Assembly (NCBI GenBank): GCA_020061725.1
Contig: JAGUXS010000035.1
Coordinates: 1-13,412, forward strand
From: Patescibacteria group bacterium
GTDB taxonomy: Bacteria > Patescibacteriota > Patescibacteriia > UBA2591 > PGYQ01
Reading direction: 5' to 3'
DNA length: 13,412 nt
Positions 6,906 through 13,412 of this stretch are shown here, in pieces. Both the position numbers and the translations under genes were made by a program. The stretch's first letter is position 1. Each line of letters begins with the position of its first letter. Under the pieces are notes generated by a model, which saw only the letters and a list, made by a program, of their open reading frames with translations, had not been told where the DNA came from and made no database searches.

Positions 6906-6989
6906 AATAAATTAAAAATTTTAATAATGTCAAATTTTGGTATTAAAATATTATTTATTGTTTTGTATTTTTCGTTTTACATTTTTATT

Positions 6990-7106
6990 ATGTTTTTAAA
7001 TAGTAAAAATAAATTTCACAAAAAAATCATTATTAGCGCGATTTTATTTGTATTTGTTTTTTCTCTAATCGCGCCGACATTTTTAATTCCTCAACAGGCT
7101 CAAGCT
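6990..7106 (+). other. Predicted Sec signal peptide of the giant protein
   Basis: The 39 residues have a basic n-region (Lys6, Lys8, Lys11, Lys12), a hydrophobic core at about 13-28 and the ending IPQQAQA. Cleavage after Ala39 fits the A-x-A rule. The mature protein would begin ITPITVVGN. No lipobox cysteine is present, so lipidation is not indicated. Confidence 0.8.
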
Positions 7107-10100
7107 ATAACGCCTATTACTGTGGTTGGAAATTTGTATGATAAATTAAAAACAATTATTCAAAGCGCGTGGAAAAAAGGAAATGATAAACTTTGGAAAG
7201 CTGGATTAAAGCAGATGATAAATAAGACAGCCGGGCAATTAGGAGTCTATCTCGCAACTGGAAATAAAGGGCAAAAAGAACTTATAGTAAAAAATTATAG
7301 AAAATATATGAAAGAAACGGCAGACGGGGTGGCTGGAGATTTTATAAATAATATCGCAAAAGGAATATTGGGAGGAACGTGTAGGAGTAATTCAAAAATA
7401 ACCTGTAAAACAGACGCGGATTGTCCAGACTTACAAGCAGGAACCTGTATTCATAATTCTAAAATAACCTGTACTACAAAACTTGAGTGTACAAACGATC
7501 CAGTGCTTAATTTTTTAATTAAGAAAGAAGAATTTTTAGATCAAGGTAATAATATTGATTATAATAAAATTGATGTCGAAATAAAAAAACGAGGATTTGA
7601 AAAATTAAACTATGATATAAAAAATGAAGGAGATTATATTTATGTATTTATAGAAAGCGCCTGTTCTTTAACACCAACAAAAGACAAGTGTATTATTAAG
7701 GGGTTTAATCTTTGTGAAGTTGATCTTCAAGCCAGAGCTTCATTAATAGGGGGATTTAAAGCGGAATTTGAAGAATATGAATCAGAATGTCCTTTATCTA
7801 AAATGAGCGAACATTATAAAGAATTAAAAGATCGAAGATTTCCAGAAGATTGGATTGATTTTCAAGCACATTTTAATCCAGAAGCTAATGACATCGGAGC
7901 TCATTTAAGTGTAATTAGTCAAATATATGATCAGCAAGCAAAAAAAACAAAAGAAGAAGACTTACTTCAAGACAAAGGACATTTTTCTTTAAGAGAGACA
8001 ATTTCCGGAGATGTAAAAACTCCTGCTGGAACATTAAGCGCGGCGACAGATAGTATTAATGCAAAAACTACTATAGCTGAAGAAAAACAAACAGGAAGTC
8101 CATGGGCTGACGCTTTTGGTATATTTATGAAAAGTTTTGCTAACACATGGTTTAAACGAATTTTTGTAGAAGGATTAAGTCCTAGAGGCGATCTTCCTCC
8201 TCCTTCATCATCCACAGCGAGTTGGACTAGCGTAAAAGCGGCGGAAAAAATTTATTCTTCAATATTTACCGCGCCAATTATTTCCAGCGGAAATTACGAT
8301 ATTTTAACAAATTATCTCACATGCCCGGAAGATTTAAATTTTAGTCAAGTTGATAATTGCGTTTTAAATCAAGAAATGGGATCTTTTTTACAAAATAATG
8401 AAAGAATAAGTTTTCAAGACGCGATAGATAAAAACAAAGAAAATGGCAGTTATAATTGGATTAACGCGCCGGTTGGTAAAGATAAAAGCGGAACTGTTTT
8501 GGGTAAAGGAGAACAAAATGAAGGATTTAGTTTAATTAATATTAAAAAAATGCGCAAAGCGCGAATCGTTCCTTTGGGATTAGAATTGGCAGCTAAAAAA
8601 ATTATAGATTCTTCAAATATTGAAAGTAAAAGTTTAAAAGAAATTGTTGAGAAATTTAATGACCCTAATAAAGTATGCAGCAATAATCAATCTAAAACAT
8701 GCAAAGTTGACCAAGATTGTCCCGAAGGTGTTTGCGATATTCAACCGTTTTATCATTTAGTTGATCCAAATTGGATTTTAAAAGTTACTCAACACCAATG
8801 TGGCGCAAAAGTCTTTGGATCAAATTTAGAAACGGCCGAATCAACTCAAAGAAGTCAAGTTTGCGCGGATTTAAAAAGTTGTCTTAAAGACGACGCAAAT
8901 GGTAATTGTCAATCCGCTTGGGGGTATTGCGTTAGAGAAAAAAATATTTGGCGATTTGACGGAGATCAATGTCCGGAACGTTTTAACACTTGCCAGACTT
9001 TTCAAAAAGAAAATGAAAGCGTCTCTTATTTAAAAAATACTTTGAATTATAATGGTTGCGATAGCAGTAATTCCGGTTGTTTATGGTATTCAAAATTATA
9101 TGTTAAAGGCAAAGAAGAGTGTAATAAAAATAATGAAACATGTAAAGTAATATGTCCTAAAGAGCAAAAAACATGCAAAGAAATATGTTCTAAAAATCAA
9201 GAAACATGTAAACAACCTTGTTATGAGACATACGCGAACTGTACAAAAGGACAAGAATTATGCGACGCTGACCTTGCTAATTGCAACAAACCATGCGATA
9301 CAAATTTTACTAATTGTAACACAGGATGCGATACAGCTTTGTCTACTTGTAACACAAGAGAAAATTGCGACACGAAATTTACTACTTGCAATGTAACAAA
9401 TGAAACAAATAGCGTAAAAGTAGAAAATAGAATTTATTTTAATAAAAATGTTCAAGCATGCGCTGTTAACAATGATGGTTGTCATAAATTTATTCAATTA
9501 ACCAACATTAAGGATAATTTAACAAACGCGGAAGTTTTAGCAAAAGTTCAAAAAGCCAATGATATAACGTGTTTAAATGATTTAGAATGTTTATCTGGAA
9601 AATGTGGAGAAGATAAAAAATGCGTTGATGATTATTATAATTACGCGACAATTAATGAAATTTATTTAAATAAAAATAGAATACAATGCGATGGGAAAAA
9701 CGCTGGTTGCGAAAAATATACCCCAACCAATGGGGCTTCTTGGATTCCCGGCATAGTTAAAGTTAATAATATCTGTCCGAAAGAATGCGTTGGATATAAA
9801 ACTTATCATCAATTAGGAACAAATTTTGAAAACGCAAAGCCAAACGTAAATGATTTGTCTTATGTTTATTTAATTCCTAACGGAAAACAATGTTCAATAA
9901 ACGAAGTTGGCTGCGATGAATTTACTAATTTAGACGAAGTGAAAAAGGGCGGAGAAGGTAGGGAGTATTACACCTCCTTAAGACATTGTGTAAAAACAAA
10001 TGAACCAAGTTGCAAAGTTTTTTACACTTGGGTTGGTTCGGACACTCAAGGATTTCAAATAAAAGCTTATAATTTACAAAAAGATGGAAATGCTCCAAAA

Positions 10101-13100
10101 ACAACAAATGCTTTAATGGATTTGGGGCCTTGTGAAACTGAAGCAGACGCTATAAACAATCCGGAATGCAAAGAATTTTTTGATGAATTGGGAAATCCCT
10201 ATTATAAAATTTACAAAAAAACAATTACTTGTTCTGATGATTGCCATCCCTTGCGTAAAACAAACCCTGTGGCTATTGAGTTAGATTGTACAAATCATGG
10301 TGGAACTTGGGAAAACGCACAATGTATTTTTATGGCCATTCCAAAAGAGGGAACGACTTGTTCGGCTAATGGCGCTAACTGTCGAGCTTATCGCGGAAAT
10401 CATGGAGATAATATTAGAATAATTTTACAAGATGATTTTGAAGATGATGATAGTAAAGGATGGGAAAATGTTGTTATTACAAATGAAGCCAGCATAATTG
10501 GTGGACATTCTATAAAGTCTGATAATAATTTAATTCAATCAAATATAGAAGTAATGTCGAGCATATTGATTCAAAATAAATCTTATGAGATTTCTTTTTG
10601 GGCAAAAAGCGGCAATAATGGTGCGGAAAATATTGAACCGCGTTTTAATAACAATGAAACGGTTTTATCCTTTGGCAAACAGGTCGTTTCAAAAGAATGG
10701 AATAAATATGTTTTTGGTCCACTTTTATTTAACCGTGAAGTAGCCGAAACAGAAAAATTAGAAATAGCTGGCAATGTTTATATTGATAATATAAGTTTAA
10801 AAGAAATTACCAATGATATTTATTTAATAAAAAATTCTTGGAATGTTCCGGTTTTTTGTGATCAAACCCTAAATCAAGAGGATTTACCCCAAGCAATGTT
10901 AAATTGCGCGGAATATCAAGATAGAAGGGGGGCTTTCCAATATTTAAAATCTTTTTCCTCAATTTGCGCTGAAAATTTTATTGGTTGTCAAACCCTAATT
11001 GATACTCAAAATTCTATTTCGCCTTATGAACAAACAATAAATGAAATGAAAATTTCTTCAGACGCGCTTGTTTATTATGTAAACAATCCTTTAAATTATT
11101 GTCCTTCTCAAGACAAGGGTTGTGAATCTTTTGGTTTGCCAAGTCTTGATATAAATGGATTGGTAAAAAAAGATAAGGACGACAAACAAATTTGGAGAGA
11201 TGTTTATTTAAAAAATAACCCGGATCAATATCAGACAATTATTTGTTTAGATAAAAAAATGTTTTGCCAGGAATATAAATATAACGGTGACGCAATCGCT
11301 TATTTTAAAGATCCAAAAGACAGGGTTTGTGAATATAAATTGGTTATTGGGCAAGAAAATTATGGTTGGTATCAAAAAGGAACCGAATCAGGAGAGCCAA
11401 ATTGCGAGATAGACGGAAAAATTTTAGAAGGATGGGTTGGAATTTGTCCAGATAATTATTCAAGTTGTACAGAATTTAAAGATCCTTTGGATAATCAATC
11501 GTTTTATTATTTAAATAATGACAAAATTGATAGAAATTCGCCAAACGGATTAGTTAGTAAAAAAGAAGGGAAAATTTTATTTAATGATACTTCTAAAAAA
11601 GAATTGATTTATGACGCGAAAGCGACTTATAAAAAAAATGAAGAAGATGGCAAGGCTGTTTCTCCAATTACAGAATGTAATTCTCCTGCTTGTTTTATCG
11701 AAGGAACGAATAATTTAAAAAAGCCTTTACCAGCTGGATGCAAAGAAAGCATAACAAAAAAATGTACGGCAAATTCTCTTATTAAAGTTAGCCGTGATAG
11801 AGTGTGCGGCCAATGGCTTTCTTGTATTAGTAGTAGTCAAATAGAAGTTCAGGGAAAAATAAAAAATATTTGCAATCAAATTGGGTTTTGTCGAGAGTTT
11901 GAAGAAGGGGCTAATTCTGGCTGTGGCAAATGGGTTATTGCGGAACAAGGCGAAGAGTGTTTAAATGATTTAGAATGTTTATCTGGAAAATGCGAAGAAG
12001 ATAAAAAATGCGGAGCAATAACTCCTTTAGACGAAACAAATTACGCGAATAGAAATATTTCATGGGAAGGGTTGGATTATAGCGGTTACGCGATCGCGAA
12101 TCAATATCCAATATTTACTTTAAAACAATTAGATTATAATGCAAACATAGATTGTATTGACGATTTTAACTGTCTATCTGGAGAATGTGTGAAAGAAACA
12201 AAAAAATGCAAGATTTTAGCTAATCCAATTTTAAGATTAGCTTATGGTTATCCAGAAGGGTATCAATGTTCAAAAAATTCTGATTGTTTAGCGGGGATTT
12301 GCAATAATTATAAATGCGCAAAAGAAAAAATTAAACCAATCTCTAAATCGTGTCGCGGTTATCCAGAGGCGACTTCCCCATTTCCAATAACAATGGTTGA
12401 CCAACAGGGTTTTCAAAATGCAAATATATGCAGTCAACAAGAAAAAGACAAGGGTGATAACGCTTGCGAATGCAGTTATAAAAAAGCGGAAACAATGGAT
12501 TACAACACAGCTTATTTTAATATTGGAACAGAAGGAATACAAGGGGTTTGTGTTGAAGGAGATTGGAATAAAATAGGAACTTCATGTAAAATTGATAGCG
12601 ATTGTGGAACACTAAAAGGACGATGCAGTACAGTTAGAAAAATAAATAATTATTTAGGTTGGAGGGGTTATTGTTTAGAAAGTGACCAAGAAGGAAATTG
12701 TATTACTTGGTATCCAATTGATTTAATTAAAGATGAAAACGATTCTTTTTCTTCTAATTTCCGAATCGCGGATATGCAATTAATTGATCCAAATTGGAAA
12801 GGAAATTATTGCGTTAAAATCGAAAATAGCGCGAGAATAAATGGTTCATGCCATGCTTATGGCAACTCTTGGAAAGCCCGCTGGTTTGATAATACGTGTT
12901 ATATTTCTCCCCCAGAGGGTTATAAAATAGATACTTGTAAATTTGTTGACGTTCAAATAGGCAATAATGATGATATAAAGTATAGTGTTTATCTTAAGAA
13001 TGGTGTTTGTGTAATTTCTGTATCTTGTAGAAGTCGCTGGAACTCTAGTTGTCATATTGATGTGCAAGCTTATGGAACTTATTCTTTTTGTCAAAAAATT

Positions 13101-13412
13101 GCTAATATTCCAATTCAAAATTCTATTCAAGGTTCTGGAATTAAATTACAGACTTATAAAGATTATAAAAATAATCCAATAGAAAAACCTGGAACAGCAG
13201 TTTCTGGTTATCATACTTATCCTTCTCCAAAGGATTTGTATTATTCTTATGAAACTCAATGTACTCCTTTTGGCGCGGCGAATTTAACTTTAGGTTGTAA
13301 TGAAATTAATCAATGTAAAATAGCGGTTCCTTATTATAATGAAAAAATTGCTAATAATTTAAATTGTATAACCGATGCAGGATCAAAAACTTCTTATGAT
13401 TTCCCGCCAATT
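6990..13412 (+). CDS. Giant secreted cysteine-rich surface protein, C-terminus beyond window
   Basis: The reading frame is uninterrupted to the right edge, giving at least 2,141 residues from ATG 6990. I know no named function. An in-frame ATG at 6927 would add a second hydrophobic stretch. I prefer 6990 because it gives a clean signal peptide (1-39, ending AQA) preceded by a T-rich leader like those of neighbouring genes. After cleavage come a cysteine-poor region (about 40-430) rich in Lys/Trp helices, then modules with paired cysteines. These include a C-x3-C-x6 array (711-800), C-x6-C-x2-aromatic motifs (661-1496), a jelly-roll-like domain (1148-1273) and C-x5-C-x4-C modules (571-582 and then 861-1879). 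I count about 118 cysteines, consistent with disulfide stabilisation outside the cell. The layout resembles large cysteine-rich proteins I recall from Parcubacteria genomes; this was not searched. Near the edge (about 1951-2141) cysteines are sparser and Tyr/Pro rise. Adhesion or envelope structure is an inference. Any C-terminal anchor is not visible. Confidence 0.88.
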   Translation, partial: MFLNSKNKFHKKIIISAILFVFVFSLIAPTFLIPQQAQAITPITVVGNLYDKLKTIIQSAWKKGNDKLWKAGLKQMINKTAGQLGVYLATGNKGQKELIVKNYRKYMKETADGVAGDFINNIAKGILGGTCRSNSKITCKTDADCPDLQAGTCIHNSKITCTTKLECTNDPVLNFLIKKEEFLDQGNNIDYNKIDVEIKKRGFEKLNYDIKNEGDYIYVFIESACSLTPTKDKCIIKGFNLCEVDLQARASLIGGFKAEFEEYESECPLSKMSEHYKELKDRRFPEDWIDFQAHFNPEANDIGAHLSVISQIYDQQAKKTKEEDLLQDKGHFSLRETISGDVKTPAGTLSAATDSINAKTTIAEEKQTGSPWADAFGIFMKSFANTWFKRIFVEGLSPRGDLPPPSSSTASWTSVKAAEKIYSSIFTAPIISSGNYDILTNYLTCPEDLNFSQVDNCVLNQEMGSFLQNNERISFQDAIDKNKENGSYNWINAPVGKDKSGTVLGKGEQNEGFSLINIKKMRKARIVPLGLELAAKKIIDSSNIESKSLKEIVEKFNDPNKVCSNNQSKTCKVDQDCPEGVCDIQPFYHLVDPNWILKVTQHQCGAKVFGSNLETAESTQRSQVCADLKSCLKDDANGNCQSAWGYCVREKNIWRFDGDQCPERFNTCQTFQKENESVSYLKNTLNYNGCDSSNSGCLWYSKLYVKGKEECNKNNETCKVICPKEQKTCKEICSKNQETCKQPCYETYANCTKGQELCDADLANCNKPCDTNFTNCNTGCDTALSTCNTRENCDTKFTTCNVTNETNSVKVENRIYFNKNVQACAVNNDGCHKFIQLTNIKDNLTNAEVLAKVQKANDITCLNDLECLSGKCGEDKKCVDDYYNYATINEIYLNKNRIQCDGKNAGCEKYTPTNGASWIPGIVKVNNICPKECVGYKTYHQLGTNFENAKPNVNDLSYVYLIPNGKQCSINEVGCDEFTNLDEVKKGGEGREYYTSLRHCVKTNEPSCKVFYTWVGSDTQGFQIKAYNLQKDGNAPKTTNALMDLGPCETEADAINNPECKEFFDELGNPYYKIYKKTITCSDDCHPLRKTNPVAIELDCTNHGGTWENAQCIFMAIPKEGTTCSANGANCRAYRGNHGDNIRIILQDDFEDDDSKGWENVVITNEASIIGGHSIKSDNNLIQSNIEVMSSILIQNKSYEISFWAKSGNNGAENIEPRFNNNETVLSFGKQVVSKEWNKYVFGPLLFNREVAETEKLEIAGNVYIDNISLKEITNDIYLIKNSWNVPVFCDQTLNQEDLPQAMLNCAEYQDRRGAFQYLKSFSSICAENFIGCQTLIDTQNSISPYEQTINEMKISSDALVYYVNNPLNYCPSQDKGCESFGLPSLDINGLVKKDKDDKQIWRDVYLKNNPDQYQTIICLDKKMFCQEYKYNGDAIAYFKDPKDRVCEYKLVIGQENYGWYQKGTESGEPNCEIDGKILEGWVGICPDNYSSCTEFKDPLDNQSFYYLNNDKIDRNSPNGLVSKKEGKILFNDTSKKELIYDAKATYKKNEEDGKAVSPITECNSPACFIEGTNNLKKPLPAGCKESITKKCTANSLIKVSRDRVCGQWLSCISSSQIEVQGKIKNICNQIGFCREFEEGANSGCGKWVIAEQGEECLNDLECLSGKCEEDKKCGAITPLDETNYANRNISWEGLDYSGYAIANQYPIFTLKQLDYNANIDCIDDFNCLSGECVKETKKCKILANPILRLAYGYPEGYQCSKNSDCLAGICNNYKCAKEKIKPISKSCRGYPEATSPFPITMVDQQGFQNANICSQQEKDKGDNACECSYKKAETMDYNTAYFNIGTEGIQGVCVEGDWNKIGTSCKIDSDCGTLKGRCSTVRKINNYLGWRGYCLESDQEGNCITWYPIDLIKDENDSFSSNFRIADMQLIDPNWKGNYCVKIENSARINGSCHAYGNSWKARWFDNTCYISPPEGYKIDTCKFVDVQIGNNDDIKYSVYLKNGVCVISVSCRSRWNSSCHIDVQAYGTYSFCQKIANIPIQNSIQGSGIKLQTYKDYKNNPIEKPGTAVSGYHTYPSPKDLYYSYETQCTPFGAANLTLGCNEINQCKIAVPYYNEKIANNLNCITDAGSKTSYDFPPI
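7389..7490 (+). repeat. Tandem NSKITC cysteine motif, 66-nt period
   Basis: Residues NSKITCKTDADC (7389-7424) recur as NSKITCTTKLEC (7455-7490). The first 18 nt of the two copies differ at one base, and the rest has diverged. The period is 22 residues. This is the first cysteine cluster of the giant protein and is related to the C-x5-C modules further on. Confidence 0.7.
8700..8735 (+). repeat. C-x5-C-x4-C cysteine module, first clear copy
   Basis: CKVDQDCPEGVC has the consensus C-x3-(D/S)-x-C-x2-G-x-C shared with the copies at 9570, 11958, 12153 and 12267. It is followed by a segment containing LVDPNW, a phrase that recurs as LIDPNW at about 12780. This suggests duplication of larger blocks. 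Confidence 0.65.
9120..9389 (+). repeat. Sixteen-cysteine C-x3-C-x6 array, 11-residue period
   Basis: Ninety residues hold 16 cysteines with spacings 6,3,6,3,6,3,6,6,6,3,6,3,6,5,6. The x6 gaps are invariant, and the x3 gaps are widened twice. Units read TCKVICPKEQK, TCKEICSKNQE, TCKQPCYETYA, NCNKPCDTNFT and NCNTGCDTALS. The cysteine is preceded by Thr or Asn in most units. The 11-residue repeat fits a hendecad helix with cysteines at i and i+4 on one face, or a ladder of disulfides. Metal binding is an alternative. Confidence 0.8.
9570..9623 (+). repeat. 54-bp cysteine-module repeat, copy A
   Basis: It encodes CLNDLECLSGKC followed by GEDKKC (C-x5-C-x4-C-x5-C). Copy B at 11958-12011 differs at only two of 54 bases, one of them silent. 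Such DNA identity 2.4 kb away within the same gene implies recent duplication or gene conversion. Confidence 0.9.
10431..10808 (+). other. Jelly-roll, carbohydrate-binding-like domain in the giant protein
   Basis: About 126 residues (1148-1273) are cysteine-free within an otherwise cysteine-rich region. They follow the CBM4/9-like order: acidic start and GW (DDFE...KGWENV), GGHSIKS, then YEISFWAK, KEWNKYVFGPL, and a final YIDNISLKEI strand. This pattern is typical of beta-sandwich domains that bind glycans or simply serve as spacers. Ligand residues cannot be read from sequence alone. Confidence 0.6.
11958..12011 (+). repeat. 54-bp cysteine-module repeat, copy B
   Basis: It encodes CLNDLECLSGKC and EEDKKC. 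It matches copy A (9570-9623) at 52 of 54 bases and heads a cluster of related modules that continues to 12626. Confidence 0.9.
12153..12626 (+). repeat. Further C-x5-C-x(4-6)-C modules of the giant protein
   Basis: There are three copies: CIDDFNCLSGEC ending in KKC (12153-12209), CSKNSDCLAGIC ending in YKC (12267-12317), and CKIDSDCGTLKGRC (12585-12626). All share C-x3-(D/S/F)-x-C and Gly before the third cysteine. With copies at 8700, 9570 and 11958 this makes six modules. The pattern resembles small disulfide domains of the Dickkopf-N/EB type at motif level only. Confidence 0.7.

Larger units (their letters stand above)
8970..11477 (+). repeat. Ten dispersed C-x6-C-x2-(F/Y/L) motifs
   Basis: Copies start at 8970, 9057, 9459, 9687, 9891, 10359, 10965, 11100, 11244 and 11445. 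Each has exactly six residues between cysteines, usually Gly just before the second (six of ten), then two residues and Phe, Tyr or Leu. Examples are CAVNNDGCHKF, CDGKNAGCEKY, CSINEVGCDEF and CPSQDKGCESF. Near-variants with five or seven residues occur at CNQIGFCREF and CVKTNEPSCKVF. Fixed spacing over 2.5 kb points to a repeating disulfide-bonded module with a variable linker. Confidence 0.7.

Noticed and set aside
6927..6989. Upstream ATG at 6927 as the start of the giant protein
   Set aside because: It would add 21 mostly hydrophobic residues before a complete signal peptide, and the DNA resembles the T-rich leaders of other genes. It remains possible.
9120..9389. CRISPR array or simple DNA satellite
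   Set aside because: The periodicity is at protein level. The DNA units vary and there are no identical repeats with unique spacers.
8700..12626. Zinc-finger or ferredoxin-type metal sites in the C-x5-C-x4-C modules
   Set aside because: The spacings do not match the C-x2-C pairs of those folds, and the protein is exported, which favours disulfides.
7967..13130. Several minus-strand open frames of 60-94 codons opposite the giant gene
   Set aside because: They lie entirely inside a continuous plus-strand frame with a signal peptide and regular cysteine motifs. Their products show no domain and mirror the repeats of the real gene.
239..13412. Alternative genetic code with TGA as glycine
   Set aside because: No TGA falls in frame in any gene, glycine uses GGN codons, and all complete genes end in TAA or TAG.

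Overview
The window looks like chromosomal DNA of an uncultured Patescibacteria / Candidate Phyla Radiation bacterium, probably Parcubacteria-like. The evidence is very AT-rich DNA, an unusual but complete-looking PilM-PilN-PilO set beside a PilX-like prepilin, no visible Shine-Dalgarno sequences, and a huge cysteine-rich secreted protein of a kind I associate with these genomes. The family resemblance is from memory and was not searched. All seven complete genes end in TAA or TAG, and no TGA occurs in frame in over 2,100 codons of the largest gene. Nothing therefore suggests the TGA=Gly code of some related lineages.

Layout. 1-238 is noncoding leader with low-complexity repeats. 239-4825 (+) holds a pseudopilin-like protein, pilM, pilN, pilO and a small membrane protein. 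The cluster is interrupted by a 346-bp noncoding gap (3415-3760) and by a degenerate inverted-repeat element (4411-4503). 4822-6006 (-) is mnmA, the tRNA 2-thiouridylase, which converges on the small membrane gene with a 4-bp overlap. 6007-6125 is a divergent intergenic region. 6126-6905 (+) encodes a membrane-anchored protein with thrombospondin type 3-like calcium loops and a duplicated helical segment. From 6990 (or 6927) a single reading frame runs off the right edge. It encodes at least 2,141 residues of a secreted protein with about 118 cysteines by hand count.

How the genes fit together. The pil genes look like the inner-membrane assembly platform of a type IV pilus: PilM is a cytoplasmic actin-like protein, PilN and PilO are single-pass partners, and the prepilin-like protein would be a minor pilin. 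The two downstream genes encode an anchored protein and an exported giant protein. Together they suggest a cell-surface or attachment locus, with mnmA as an unrelated housekeeping gene.

The most unusual features are inside coding sequence. The giant protein contains at least three different cysteine repeat systems: a 16-cysteine C-x3-C-x6 array with an 11-residue period, ten C-x6-C-x2-aromatic/Leu motifs, and C-x5-C-x4-C modules of which two are nearly identical at DNA level. It also carries a jelly-roll, carbohydrate-binding-like domain. mnmA appears to have absorbed two repeat-like sequences in frame: an AT-rich piece resembling the intergenic repeats, and a 29-nt near-perfect palindrome.
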